A DNA stretch of 64,000 nt from Antitrichia curtipendula (GCA_951230915.1 OX579634.1:46637570-46701569), one strand, 5' to 3'; positions 45,510 to 59,109 are shown, counted from the stretch's first letter. Notes: generated from the sequence alone by a model not told the origin. A program made the numbers and translations.

Positions 45510-47350
45510 AATTTGGCCGAATCAGACACCGAGGCTCTTAGCAAAATGATTTCATACATGGTGATAAATATTTGGTCTCAACAACCCACCTTGAGTTCGG
45601 CTCTTGTAACCCAAGTGATCTCTCAACAAATCTAAGCACCTCCTAGAATAGACACACTATGGTAGAACCACCTATTATCAACCGGCCATCAATAACAACC
45701 TGTAGGGTCCAACCAAGGCTGGTATAGATTCCAACTATAGTTTGAAATATGATTTTTTTCTTTTTTGCAAGGTTGGCACTATAAAGTCATGACACATGTC
45801 TTGATTTAGTGAGCAAGAAAGCAAGAAGCAGTGAGTGGGAAAGTAGTTATGGAATGGTCGAAATTAGAAGACTCTATATCTTGGGTATGGGTTGAGGCCA
45901 ACTTTTGGCTTCCAAAATTCATAGTAAATTTAGTTTAAGGAAAAAAATCATGAAAACTTGGCAATGTCCATCATTTCTATCTTCCCACAGGAGTGTAAAT
46001 TCATATTGCCTTCTACTGCTCCAGAACATATGCGGAATTGCTTAAGTGGTCGACAATGGGTGGCTCTACTATACCCAATTTGTCGTCAGAATGCTCACTA
46101 GTATCCTCTCCCTTGTGATGTGCACGTGAGTGCGATGGTCATTTCATTCGGTGAAGTCCCTGTTTGTGAAGTGCGCTCACAAGCCGGTTCGCTCCTTCAC
46201 ATGTAGTCTTGCAGCTTCGATCTGCTTGCCAAACGTCGACTGAAAGCTGTTCACCAGTGGTCGACACTGAGTCCTCGAAGAGCGTCCGAGGCTTCCATCA
46301 GCCAGGTATCATTCAATTTCCCTTGCGTTTCTTGAATGTCCCCGGTTTCACATTGAATGCACAAGCTGATGATTGAGCTTCTGAAATTTCCGCAATAGAA
46401 AGAACGAAAAAAAACTCACCCTTGAACAAAAGCAGTGACATGGTAGATCAAAAAGGCTGTTAATATGTTATGAGAGATGTTACATGCCCTTGTGAAAATG
46501 TTAAGGTCCAAGGATTCTTGGTTTGAAAACAAGTGGTTTGATCGATTCAACTGACTGTGGAAAAATAATATGGAGTGTTGATTTTTGTATTAACTGAATA
46601 TATATAGTTTGACTAAAGAAATGCTTAATATACATTCAAACACGATGTTCAAATCAAACTCCTCACATTAATGGTCAAAAATTACACTATTTAGTGGTAC
46701 TTCCGCACACAATAGTTGAGCAAACATTTCAGACCTACAAATGGATGTGAACACTGCTGGAAGTGGTAAGGGAGAGACTCCTAAAAGCGCCATCTTCACT
46801 AGATGTATATTAAGTTAATCAATATCTACCTCCACTATTTTAGAACCTTTACCAAAACATTTTTTGACCCTTTATAACTTCTGCATGCAATATCCAAATG
46901 AACCATTTTTTGGTGCATTGAAATCTTCTTTTATTTGCCATAACAAAATATAAAAATTGAAGAGTCTAATAATAGTAACTATGATATGACAAAAAGTGGC
47001 AATTTAGGGAGTCCCTACCATAGTGCACACATCAAGATTTATAAACTTTTTTTGCCGCCACTAAAACAATCAAATTTGCATATGAGTAGTGAAGAGAAGC
47101 ATGCTATCCCAAGAAGTCAACAACATACTTTATTTGGTTACTCGGTCAAACATTATAATCTTGCAATCGTTGCAATTGATCAACAAATTTTAAATCACAC
47201 ATCAATCTCACAATATTCAAGTTACCTTCTTACAAGATTCATCATCTACATCAACCATCATAATAATCATTTAGTAAAAGACTATTGATTTCACAATTTA
47301 TTGTTTTCTTATATATTGGCCTTCACTGCATGATTGAAAGTGCTTACAGA
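45510..47350. other. Intergenic DNA with a G+C-richer island
   Basis: About 46060-46310 is G+C-richer and ends CATCAGCCAG/GTATCA, which could be an exon followed by a donor site. No recognisable protein emerges. The rest is AT-rich. Confidence 0.35.
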
Positions 47351-47354
47351 TTAA

Positions 47355-47480
47355 GCCCTATAGTCTCAAGACCTTTTTTTCATCAAAAGTCACTCAAAAC
47401 TACCATCTCTATTGCAAAGAGCAAAAAAGTTCAAAAATTGTTTTTTTTGCATACCTAATCATAAGATCTTGCACTAAACA
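47355..47480 (-). mobile_element. Terminal fragment of a piggyBac-like element
   Basis: GCCCTATAG follows TTAA (47351-47354). The next 110 bases mirror the left end of members B and E: ACTCAAAACTACCATCTCTA, then ATAAGATCTTGCACTAAACAAGTG in place of the core. The other end was not found. It is an eroded copy. Confidence 0.45.
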
Positions 47481-49432
47481 AGTGACAATTGACATCAAAA
47501 CATATCAAAAGTTCAATAATTTGGAACTTTTTGTCATCAACTACAAGTTTTGTCTCTTTGTTCCCAAAAGGCACGACCATCCATTACTGTTTTATATTCT
47601 TAAAATTTGTACATAGAATTTCCTTGGGAAGTAAATTGCTCCATTTATTTTTTAGAGAACAAATGAATGAAATAGATGCTCTATGCTAACATTAAGATAT
47701 GAACTCAATAAAAAGCATCCTTTAGTCCTATTTCAAAGAAAAAGTCCCAAGCCAGACACAATTTTTTGTTATTTGCAAATAAATGTCAAATCCAAAAAAT
47801 AAGAAATGCATAAAGATGGTATTTGGAAAATACAACTATTTCAAGATTTGGTGTGAAGATTAGTTGGCAACATCAATATTCTTAAGATGTCTGTACAAAT
47901 TCCAATTCAACTTCAAAAACACAATGAAATAGGTCTAAAGCAAATTGAGCTCATGTTGCATAGGCAATCTGATTTCAAAACTAGGAAACATGACAACATG
48001 AAGAAATCATAGGTATTATTATTGCAAATGAATCTCAATTTCAATTTGCATTTATGTTACTTTACATTTTGAATCTTAACATCAAAAGCCTTATCAGGTT
48101 CATAATAGATCATATTTACACATTTAATGCAAGTTTGTCAACTTTGGAGTAACTTCAAATCACATCAACAAAAAACAAGATGTTTAAAGACAAAAAGTAG
48201 AATAATGACAATGAATTAAGTAATGCATCAAATAGTCAACATAAACCTACTTTGGCATTTTTCATAGATTGCAAAAAATTCATCACTACAATATAGAAAA
48301 TAATTCTCATAGCATCCTTCATCCTCATGGTTAGAGAAACAATGAAATTGATTAAAACAAATCAATTTCAATATTTCAATAGTTGAATCCATTTTCCATT
48401 CTTCATTGTCCACAATCACAATATTTCCATTGGTAAGAACGCTTGATGGATTTGGGATATAGACTATCATAAGGTGATCAATGACAATAGCAAGTACTTG
48501 CCAAATGGAGGTGGAAAATTTTTAATAACAAAAAAAGTGTATAAAAACAAGCCTGAAGAGAAGACCTAAAACTTATAAGGTAAGAGGTCCATAAACCATT
48601 CCTTTAACCCTACCTAACTCACCAATGGACAATAGTAGATATCTCAAGGAACATGTCACCCATTTCTAGACTCATTTCTAAATAGGGGATGCATTTAGAA
48701 CCCAGTCGGTTTATGGAACTTCCACCTCACTCACCCAAAGATCTCACAACTGAGCTTCATGCTACTTAGCGCTCTATTGCTTTTGTAGGTAGTCTCCTTG
48801 ACCCTTTCTCTTGTCTTCTCCTGCTTGTTGCTTAGTAAAGATGAGGCCCAAATTGCTCATTGAGATGAAAAGTATTTCACCTAAGAGTTCAAGAGTCTTT
48901 GTTCAATGCAAGATTCCAAACAACTGACGACAAGAGATGGAAACAAGTACTTCACAGTTCTCAAGAGCTGGACGAGCTAACTTTCACTAAAATAGATTAC
49001 ATGTTTTGTGAAGCTTATTAAAGAAAAAGCTTCTATTTTATGAAGGTCTTGAATGCAATTTTTTTTCTACTAACAGAAGGATTGAACGTTAAGTTCGATT
49101 TTATGGAACTTTTCTTGCTCATCATTATTGTGGCATGTTCCTTACTTCCTACCTTACTTCCTCACATAGACTGTTTTAAAACGACCAGCTATTATAAATA
49201 TACTTTGGAAACGTCATAACGACTCAATTCGCACTAACCGAAAACAATTGAACGAGTTACTATATACTAATAGATTGATTGCAACTTTTCTGAGGTTATC
49301 CTTTGGATTTGTATACAACACTCGATCTTAAACAACACTTCACTAACAAATTTTGAGTTGTGCTTTGCATTGTCTCTTCTACAACCTCCTTGATTGAGAT
49401 CAAGCCATCTAATTTTGCACCACCTACATGTC
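47481..49432. other. AT-rich DNA with a small possible MITE
   Basis: No gene is supported. AAGGTAAGAGGTCCATAAACC-like sequence near 48577 and an inverted, mismatched partner ending near 48729 may be a 150-bp relative of the AAGGTAGGAGGTCC family. From about 48730 the DNA is less AT-rich and probably includes the promoter of the former F-box gene. Confidence 0.35.
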
Positions 49433-49833
49433 ATGGAAGAGGAAGCAATTACTCTTGACATGGAGGATGCAACCGAAATTCAAAAAGACAAAGCAACCGA
49501 TGCCCACATAGATGATAGAAGTTCTGAGACTGCTATAGAGGGAGAAGTTGCCAACGCGAGAGACGTTGTTGCTGATGAGAGAGAACATGACACTAGCACA
49601 AGAGACATTATATGGGTACAATTGATGCTTGCTAATGAAGTGTCAACAAGAGCAGGAAATACTGACATGGATGACAAGATATGGGCCGACTTACCAAGTG
49701 AAGTGTTGATGAGAGTCTTGGCCTTTTTCCCAATCCGAATGTTGTTTCAAATGCAAATTATATGCAAGCATTGGTCGAACATGATACAAAGCTTTGATTT
49801 CAAGAGAATCTGCTTAGACGTGTTTGAGCCCCC

Positions 49834-52800
49834 TGGAGTGCCCCCAATTTGTCACTTGGGACTCGTAGAATTATTTTTTTGGAAATTTGCAATTTAAAGT
49901 TAAGATAAGTATACAAAAAGCCATAAAAAGAGTGTAGAACCAAAATAGGGTTGTGACATACCCATTATAATATTTGGTCTAGATTTATGTTTAGACTTAG
50001 AATCCCACCAAACCTGGCCTCAAAATAGGTAGAAAGAACAAAACGGTTAGAGTTGGAGGATTTAAGTCACATAGGCCCAAAAGGGCTAAATTCCACCATG
50101 AATGTGGCAATTCATGGCTAAGTCGGTCCGAGGGATCCACAACGAGGCCACTAGGTCGGGTCCTAGAGTTATGTTTTAGAATTCCTCCAAACCCCGATGG
50201 TTAGCATGCAAGAGCCACTGACGCAAGACCGGGCCCGTGGAGGAATCTACAACCCAAGGATGGTGTCATAGAATAAATCCCATGCCAGGAGTTCAACGAC
50301 GAAATCGATTCGCCAAGATTCCTCTATCTGCAAAAGATTCCCGCACCATCACTAACTCAAGGAGATGGCCGATTTCATCTCCACTGACCAATCGTGCCAG
50401 GTACGGAAACGCACCTACGAGTCTTTCACGTGACTCCCTAAGAGGTCACGTGAAAAATCCCGTCATCTTCCGACTTGCAAAAGAACCTTTTCCGGGTGGT
50501 CAACCCTTCTAACCTCCTACGGGAATTTCATGGAAATTACCCAGGTTACAAGAAAATCTCACTAAAAATTAGACTAGCTTGTTTTATGTTAATAATACGC
50601 TCCGTGAAGTTTCACGACATTTCGATAGCGGCAAGTACCTGAACCGGCGAGATTCCTCGGGAATTAATCACGTGGCGGGGTCCCCACCGCGTTGACCGGC
50701 GTTCCGGGACCATACGATGGCGAAATGAAGTCAACCAAGAGTCTTTTCCAACTCCCTCACACCTACCGGAGACCCTAGGCTATTTACATTTCTCAAAATA
50801 GGAAACCCCCAAGATCTAGGATTTTACCACGGTTTAGTTTTTAAAACTAAATTAGCCTACAATGGTTTTTTGTCCTTGGTTCGGGGGATAAAAGGGTCTT
50901 AGACTAAACACGGCGATCTGGAGCCAATGGCACAATCTGTTTGACGATTGGAATTAATCTCCAAAAGTTAGGAGGTTGGTCCAGTGTAGATAGGTAAAAG
51001 TATTTTCTTAGGATTAGGATGAAAATCTTTGAAGATGAGGATGAAAATCCAAGTTGATAAAGTTACCTTATAACTCTTGAGGGAGGGGTGGGGCCTTGGA
51101 AACCTATTTAAGGTCCCCATTTTTCTCTCTTGAACACCCCCAATTCTTATTTTGGGTCCGTGGGTCCAACTTATGTTGGAAGATTTTGGCGTTTTAGCCA
51201 AGAAACCTCTACAGTGTTTTTTGAGCTCTTTTTGGGCTCCATTGTTGTTGAAGTTCAAGCTTTGAAGTCTTTGTGGAGTCCTTCTACCTTATTGTGTGTG
51301 TCATTTGACTCTTTTTCTCTTGTTCGTTTTGACTAACGGGTTCTTTTTGTCAAGTAGTCTTGGTTTGATTGTACTAATCCTAAAGATACCTCCCACCGTA
51401 CCTTGGCGATGTTGCTTTGGGGGGCCTTTAATGTGGATCTTTAAGTGCTTAAACTAACCATTATCGTACTAACCTATGCATGCTGAGTGGCACTAACCTT
51501 TGGAAGCATTCTTGTGTTACCGTGACTCCATTTGGGAACTAACCTTTGTTGAAAGTCGTGTTCACTATGTGTGGGACCCCTATAGACGACGAAGCTTCGA
51601 ACCTGTGAGTGTCAGAAGTCCTAGATTGTATGTGGGACTCTTATAAGACGGCAAAGCTTTGAACTCATGACAAAGCTAGAGTCTTAAAGTTTGTGTTAAA
51701 AGGTTAGACGGCGGAGCTTCGAACCCCCGGGATACCACCAAGTTTTAAAGTTGGTGTTAAATCCAACCTAGTGGCAAAGCTTTGGCCCTCCTCAGTATTT
51801 CGTTCCAGAGTCTAGTTTCCAAGACCTTTGTGGAAACCTCCAGAGTTTAGCTTCCAAGATATGTAGGTCGTTAAGGGATCCCATTTGTCAAAAGTGTAGC
51901 AACCCTAGTTTCCCCAAAAGAAACCCAGTCCCCAATCCAATCAAGTTTAGAATATTTCCAAATCCAGCCAGCTACTGGGCGTGCGGCAGGGCCAACCAGA
52001 GACAGCCAGCCATCGGCAGTAGTTCGGGCCCCAGCAGTTTGGGGCTCAGTAGTCGGGGTTCAGCAATTCGGGATTTAGGCAGTTCGGAAGCCAGTAATTG
52101 GAGTCCAAGCAGTCGGGGTCCAACAGTTGGGGTTCGGGTAGTTGGAGGTGCTTAGGCTCGTTCTTTATCCTAAAAAAGGGGGGATTAGGGTCTAAAAGTA
52201 GGAGTAGAGTTAAAAAAACACAAAAAGGAAGGAGGGAGAAGAGAGTGGAACACCGCCGTACCTGCACACAAAAGACATCTCACTCTCACAAACCACACAA
52301 CCCACTCTATACAATGGAGGAAGATTAGAGGAGAGTAGGGTCAAATAGGAGAAAAGGTGAGAGAGATGATCAATAGTACCCTAGATTAGGCTAAGTAGAC
52401 TTGAAAAAAGAAGATCTTGGAAATTCATAATGGCCATTAGAATGTGGATTAGGATGACACAAGGATAAATGGCGTAAGAGGGTAGGAGAGACATTAAACC
52501 TCCTCGTAGTTAGAGTCTATAGTTATAAGAGGTCCATGAAAGTTGGGTGGAATAGTGTTAGCGTAGAAGACAAGAGGGAGAAAGAAAAGGAAGGAGGGAA
52601 GGAAATAAGAAGTTAGATCATACGGGTGTATGAACTTCCAAAAATAAGCGGTGAGCTTGAAGGAATTCAACCAAAATCAAGGACCACCATGGAGCACGAG
52701 GATGTGCATGCGGACGTGGATGAACTTCTCTCCGATACCGGCAGTGAAGGGATGAGTTTTTGAATTAATCTTTGGTTTGTTGTTCCCAATTAGCTTTTGA

Positions 52801-53683
52801 TTTCTTTCCTTCAATTTAGCCTTTTTTTTACGTGAATAGTAAATCATAATAAGTAAGGTAGAGAATTAGAAATAGGAGTAAAAATCTAGAGTTAATTTAG
52901 GAGTAAAATTTAGAGTTAGTTTTAGGAGTAAAAATCTAGAGTTAATTTAGGAGTAAAAATTTAGAGGTAATTTGGGAGTAAAAATCTAGAGTTAATTTAG
53001 GAGTAAAAATTTAGAATTAATTTAAGAGTAAAAATCTAGAGTTAAATCTAGGAGTAAAAATTTAGAGTTAATTTAGGAGTAAAAATCTAGAGTTAAATTT
53101 AGGAGTAAAAATCTAGAGTTAAATCTAGGAGTAAAAACTTAGAGCTAACTTAGGAATAAAAATCCGAGGATAAAAGTCAAACCATAGAGTCAAATTTGTA
53201 AGTAAAAGGTGGAGTTAGCACTCGGGAGTCAAAATCTAGAGTTACATTTAGAAGTTGGAAATTAGAGTAGAAACTAAGCTTAAGGTTAGCCCATAGAGTT
53301 AAAACTTCCGAGAGAAGTGTCAACCCTCAAAAGATAGTCTTGGAGGTTCATGGAAGGAACGTGAGGGTTCCCCTTTCATATAGTTAGGGACGTTAAAAAT
53401 GACGCCAACTACCCAGCCAACCCTAGACATAGGATAGATAGTTAGGGATTTAGGATTTTACTATCAACTCCGCTCATTGCAGTTAGCCTGTTAGTTACCC
53501 ATGTATCTCTAGTAGTTTCGCTGCCATCCACGACACTTAGGAGACGTTAGTAAAAAAGATCCATTGCTTGGAAGGCACAGTGAACCGCGCTCACAACACC
53601 CCTATATATTTAAAAAGTGGATAAAGGCATAGAACCTGGTTGATATTCGCCTGATTACCAAAGGTGGGTAATCTTGCACCACA
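49834..53683 (+). mobile_element. Large LTR-like repeat, copy 2
   Basis: Homologous to the reverse complement of 12483-17683. Homology begins in or just before CCCAATTTGTCACTTGGG (about 49841) and ends at about CTTGCACCACA (53683). It lacks the TTAA insertion of copy 1 and so shows that empty site. No convincing target duplication is visible, so the borders may have eroded. It interrupts the F-box pseudogene. No retroelement proteins are recognised. Confidence 0.6.
52865..53165 (+). repeat. Minisatellite array, about 25-bp period, copy 2
   Basis: About 12 units of the form GAGTTAATTTAGGAGTAAAA with small variations, the reverse complement of the array at 12915-13350. It is shorter than in copy 1. 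Confidence 0.8.
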
Positions 53684-54652
53684 ACGTGAGAGCTCAAGCA
53701 ATGGCCCCGTACCCTGCCATCTGCTACGTATACAACTAGTTGGGCTTTCAATGGTCCGTTTATGACGATCAAGAAAGGAAATGGTAGATCATGCCAGACT
53801 TCTACAGCAGATCGGAAGAAGACAGAATGAGGAAACGAGAAATCTACGTCGCCAATCGAGGTCTCCTTTGCTTGCTTGAAGTTGGAGACATTGATGTCAT
53901 CAAAAGTTTCACGATTTGGAACCCCTTGACAAACAAAGAGCAAGAATTGCCCCAAAGTCGAAGCTCATGGTCGTTCCCCCTGGTGAGAATCATGTTCCAC
54001 GACCATCGAACAAACTCCTACAAACTCATGTTATCAGAACCAAATTTACCATCCTGAAGACGACAGATACTCCGCCACAGAGATTTACGACTCTGCAAAA
54101 AGAGCGTGGATACAAGGGGGAGATCTTTTGCCCAGCCTTTAGTTTCCTTTCTCCAACGGCGCAATTTGTAATGGCGCAGTGTACTATTTCGGTAGTAGAC
54201 CAATGACAATGTACTACATTCTCCTCATGTACAACATTGAGGAAAACAAGTGGAGTGAAATTGATCACAGAATCCCCACAAATACGTATTGCACACCGTA
54301 CTTATTCGAGTGCGACGGACACCTGTTAACGGTCATCCACCTGTTGTCAGGACCTCCAGCTCGCATCGCTAGTTGCGTCATCTTTTACCTCGACTTCCAA
54401 AGCAAGGAATGGAAGATGCTCATCCACATGCCCCACGCGGTTTACATGGACTTCGCATACATTGGAGGCTGCATCACGTTCGGGAAGCAGCTCTGCGTCA
54501 TGGGAAACGCCTCCAATTGAGACTTGATTGTAGCGGTTTACTGTGAGAAAAATGATGATTGGTCTTGGCTTCCTCCCTACCCCATTGTGTCCTCGGCTGA
54601 CTTGATCGAGCGGCACACCACCTTCGCTCTCCTCCCCACCTTTACCGATTAG

Positions 54653-55011
54653 GGCGGCTTTCCATGAAGAAGGAACCTAACAAACATAAAAATGTGCTTC
54701 GCTATGTGTTTATTATTTACCAACCAAATCAAATCAGAAATGACAACCATCTTGCATGCATAGAGCTGAAGACAGACGTCATTCACATCTCAACCACGCT
54801 CTGACTTTAGTTAAAAGCTATCACAAAAGTTAATATATTCACCAACTGCAGCTTTAGCAGAAGAATTCCTAAACTCGTGAAAAAGTACATTCGAAGGCTG
54901 CAAGGGGAATGGTTCCCAATCCCCTTCAACGAGTCCTTACAGAACAAGTGAAATACTATAGACGACTTCACCGAAGTCCTCACCATTTTGCTACCGTTGC
55001 CTCAGCCTTTA
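54653..55011. other. Flank of the F-box pseudogene
   Basis: Moderate G+C, no supported gene. It probably contains the former 3' UTR. Confidence 0.4.
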
Positions 55012-55419
55012 AACATCATATTCATTAGTTTGGGAGATTGAGGACCTCCCAAAATAATCATACTGATCTCGACTTAAATCAACAATTTTCATTAAAATGA
55101 GAGTTTTGATCTAAATTGACATAAAACCTTTCAATATTAGGTCAATTTAACTCGAATCGAGTTAAATTGACATAAAACCTTTCAATATTAGGTCAAATGA
55201 AAGCGTTTCTATCAATTTAACTCGAATCGAGTTAAATGGACATAAAACTTTTCAATATTAGGTCAAAATTGAAAGGTTTTCTATCAATTTAACTCAAATC
55301 TAGTTAAATTGACAGAAAACCTTTCAATTTTAGCTGACTTGTTATAAAACTTTTCGTTGAGTTTTTCCAAATAACCTCTCATTTCAATGAAAAACTCCTA
55401 TTTTAATGAATATGGTGTT
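55012..55419. repeat. MITE with AACATCATATTCATTA termini, member 2
   Basis: AACATCATATTCATTA at 55012 is inverted as TAATGAATATGGTGTT ending 55419. TTTA on both sides (55008-55011, 55420-55423) suggests a 4-bp duplication. The interior consists of three copies of a GTTAAATTGACATAAAACC / CCTTTCAATATTAGG palindromic unit (55130-55330). It is non-coding. Confidence 0.75.
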
Positions 55420-55652
55420 TTTAGAAGTACTTGAATAGATTGCAAAATGCTGCATCGTTATGTGGCAGTCCCAAGAAGTCTAGAAACGTTGGACGGCCAC
55501 CTGGTTACCAGTAATCACCGGATTCACCGCAGGAACACACGCCATCTATAAAATGGTGAAAGCGATATGCGTCCTTGGCTACAATCTCTCGTTTAGTCAC
55601 CTTCGATATGAACTTGGTTGCTGTGTGGCAAACTAAAACATATCTACATCTG
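55420..55652. other. Spacer between two related MITEs
   Basis: About 230 bp without recognisable features. Confidence 0.4.
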
Positions 55653-56481
55653 AACATCATATTCATTATTTCGGGAGTTTTTCAATGAAATGGGACTTTT
55701 AAGAGGGACTCTAAAACCATAAATCTAGAAGGGTTTTCTATCAAAAAAATACTCCCTCCTTCCCAAAATGTTCTTCCTGTTGGCCTTCATTTTTTGTCCC
55801 AAAATGATCTTCCTGTTGTACTTTGTGAATTGCAAATTGGTCAAATTTAACTTTTGGTTGTTCTCTAGGACTAACAAAACAATTCCAAGCGATAGTTACC
55901 CCTCCATCTATGCAATCACTAATCAAAAGACAAATAAAATGGTTGAAGGGGTCAATCAACAATTTTTTGTTTTTATTTTTTGCATCTCTTTGAATATTAT
56001 CTAATTGAAGGAGATGAAGGTCTTGGGAGGCAAAATATAGGTCCACATATGGTCTTTGACTTATACTAACTACCTACAAAATGACAACCTCACACTCAAT
56101 AATTAAATAACCATTGGTGCTCCTTGAAAATACCCAAAAAATTTCACTTTTCAATAATCCAAAACTACACTCTAATAAAGGCTTCAAAACTCAAAGTTTC
56201 AAGGGCAATAGGAGTGCACCCAACTCTATATGTAGTGCAAAACAGGCTTTAAAAATGTTATTTTCAGTCTTAATCCGGAACATTTTGTCTAACAGGAAGA
56301 TCAATTTGGGACGGAGGGAGTACCAAATAAACAATGGAATGAGAGACAAAGCATGTAGGAAGTCCAAAATTCCATGTATAATGTCCAAAATACTTAGCAC
56401 TTTATAAAAAGTAACCATTATAAAAATGAACAATATTAAATTGGAAGGTCCTCATACTCCCAAAATAATGAATATGATGTT
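55653..56481. repeat. MITE with AACATCATATTCATTA termini, member 3
   Basis: AACATCATATTCATTATTTC at 55653 is inverted as AATAATGAATATGATGTT ending 56481, bounding 829 bp. Inside, TACTCCCTCC / GGACGGAGGGAGTA words (about 55750 and 56310) form a second inverted pair like the Stowaway-type CTCCCTCCGTCC ends found in many plants, so another MITE may be nested. The right end lies within a few bases of the left boundary of duplication copy B. Confidence 0.65.
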
Positions 56482-57314
56482 AAATTATCTAGTTGGTTAC
56501 TAGGCAACTAAAAGACAACCTAAGTGCACAATTAACTACCAAATTGGAATTGCTTCTCAATTGGAACTACTTCCCAAGCTTTAATTGGGCTCATATCCAC
56601 TTACTTGGCAAAGCTGCCACTTAAGCATTTTAATTTCCATTAGAAAAACACAATAAAAGTGACTTTTAATTGGTCAAAGAACATCCAAAACTTCCAAATT
56701 GTACACCAAACTAACAAATAGCCTGTGAAATTGAAATAGAAGCATTGATAATAATGTTCATTAAACTCAAAAATAAATTTGACTAGAAATTCTACAGTCA
56801 TTAAGGCAATTTTGGATGGAGCTTGCATCGGACAGTGGTCACCGCTTGTAAGAAAAACAAGAATGGGCACACTTGTCTTCTCCTTCAATTCCTTGAATTT
56901 GCCCTTTTTTGAAGTGAGCAACAATCGCATTATTTGGCAAGCTTTTCAATACATGCCCAAACTGAACCCCAAGAAAAATGAGAGCCGTAAACTACACTAC
57001 ACCACTCAATTTTAAGAAATTCCACAAGGCGGAGTTTAACTCAGAATTTGACGAATCTACCACCATTGGATTCATAATGCAGTCTATTTCCTTACAACAA
57101 TTTTCAAAGACTAAAAAATAAAAAACTCAAAATTTGAAAAGAAGGAGCTCAAAGAAAAAGTGCACCAACCCGAGAAAAATCAGAAAATGGTCACTTGGGT
57201 CATTAGGGGTTACCATTGGACGTGAGCTGTCTGGATGCTTTTAGTTTGACAACAAGGATAAAAGCTACTCCTTAAACACAGTTTCTCCCAGGTCATGTAG
57301 GAGTTTAGCTTATT

Positions 57315-59109
57315 TTATGGAGCTTCATGATGGGCAAACTCCTAAATGACTTTCAGTGCACGAAAACTGCCACTTGGAAAGCCTTCATAGCACTGGCGCA
57401 ATTCTGGAGGAGGTAAAATCCGCCACACAATTCAAAAACAAACTGTTTATACTCCACCTGCTCCAGTCAATCGCGTCCTCAAACGTGGCCTTCAAACCTC
57501 AAAGACCGCGCCTTGAACCGACTGAGTGTGCATGGCCCAAACTTCAAATACCGCGCCTTGTACGTTATGGCAAACCGCAAGAGCCATCCGGAGTCTTGAG
57601 CATTTGAGCTCTGAGTCTGGACCCTTGCCTTCAATTCTCACCACGGTCGGTGATGCTCGTCAGATCAGGCGCAACCGCGTGTGGAGACTTTGTTCCTTGG
57701 GAGCAAAGTTGTCGGTATCGTCCACGGAGCTTCTGCAACAGGTTGAGGTTCCCTTTCTCGTCGATCTAGAATTCTGATGCGGCTGTTTTCATTTCATCAG
57801 TGCAGTGCAGTGTTGCATGTCTTTGGTTTGCGCATGAAGTCCGTATCGTCAGGCTCTCGCCTGACAATATGTAAGCTGTGGAGCTTTCCACTGTCGCCCA
57901 CACTTGTTTGAAAATTACGCAGCGAGACCTCAACAAGTCGCACACTGTACGTCGATCCTGGCAAATACCTCAAGACATCCCTCGCGCGAGGGTTCCAGTG
58001 ACCGTTCGATCCTAAGTTCGTTTTCTGGCGGTCGTGTTCCGGCCACCGACAAGTACCACTTGCCTCGAGGGACATTCTCTGAGCAGACGAAGCCCTGGCG
58101 CACCGGCAGAGGCGCAGACCGCCATCCCGAAGCCGGAGAGTAGGAATTCCTTTGTTCTCTGTTCACCGTAAGTTGGATAGAAGCTGCCCTTTCGGATAAT
58201 TAGAATGGCAGTGCACTGCACCTGTCCTCTGCCTTGGCTTGGGATCCGACTAAAGTGCAAATTACGTTGGAGTGATTGTTTCTTTGACAGTTGTGATGGT
58301 GTCGGTGCTAGCGAATTTCCGAACCGTAGGACGTACTTACGTACGTCGTTTGGCATTCTGTGTTCATTTTTGCAGAGAGTACTGGTGGTCCATGACTGTG
58401 GCGAAGTGCGGTGTTGCAAAGTCTAGGTGAGAATTAAACTGTATTCTTTTGCTAGAATGTTGGGGCTTGCTGTTTTGTTGCTGATGATTACTTGGTTGAA
58501 TGTCCAGTTACGTTTCACCTGTGTAAAAGCCACAACTAATGGCTAAGTTACGAACCTGTGAGAGCATGTCGTGAGGTTCAAGTTTGAATGGACCAGTCTC
58601 TTTCGTGGCTGTGTTGCCGACTCAAATATGTGCTCGAGTTCTCCTGTGCGCTGCGTCCATACATATTCGTTTGATTTGCAAGCCCTGAGCCCGCTGCTTG
58701 GTTGTCAAGGAATGCACCAGCCCCCAAGAACAGTCGCCTCCGATAAAATCGTAGTTGTGTCAAGAAGGTGAAAGCTTGACGCTACTTGATTACCATCTGT
58801 GGATAGAAGATACTGTACTACACTCCCAAAGAAGTGTCAGGAACAGCATGAAACTCGTTGCCGTCTCTCGAAAAACGTGACAAATTAACTGTTCTCCAAT
58901 TCCGACACAGGATGAGTCTGCCGTACATCGATCCACCAATCGCGTCCCGCCACGTGTCCTTCAGCCAACTGTCCGCATGCATGACCTTGGATCCTCCAAT
59001 TTGAAAACCCTGCTAACTTAGCATTCCACCACCGCCTGCACCTTGTCAATTGTCATTGCAAACCGCAAGAGCCATCCCTCCGGAGCCTTGAGCAGTTGAG
59101 CCTTGAGCC
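57315..59109 (+). promoter_or_regulatory. G+C-richer island upstream of receptor copy B
   Basis: Counterpart of 31380-33207, with the same TATA-like CTGTTTATACTCC (about 57445), a G-box CCACGTGTCC (about 58950) and the internal repeat (about 57571 and 59055). It differs from copy A by small indels, including about 25 extra bases (CCGACACAGGATGAGTCTGC and neighbours near 58900). Confidence 0.45.

Larger units (their letters stand above)
49433..54652 (+). pseudogene. F-box/kelch-type protein gene split by a large repeat
   Basis: The 5' part (ATG at 49433 to about 49833) has an acidic N-terminus and an F-box with WADLPSEVLMRVLAFFPIRM and CKHWSNMIQS, the Skp1-binding module of SCF ubiquitin ligases. 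After FKRICLDVF the frame runs into the repeat at 49834-53683. Sequence resumes at about 53701 in the style of plant F-box/kelch C-terminal halves: RGLLCLLEVGD, SFTIWNPLTNKEQELP, then IYDSAKRAWIQGGDLLPSL, FPFSNGAICNGAVYYFG and MYNIEENKWSEID. Stops lie near 53732, 53786, 54057, 54118 and 54518, with a frame change near 54048. The gene is dead. The length without the insert would suit an F-box/kelch protein of about 450 residues. Confidence 0.75.

Noticed and set aside
46060..46310. G+C-richer block searched for a tRNA or small RNA gene
   Set aside because: No cloverleaf with a matching acceptor stem or T-loop sequence could be drawn by eye; an orphan exon remains possible.
53602..53955. 117-codon minus-strand frame
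   Set aside because: It is the antisense of the F-box/kelch pseudogene's protein-like plus-strand reading and spans the repeat boundary.
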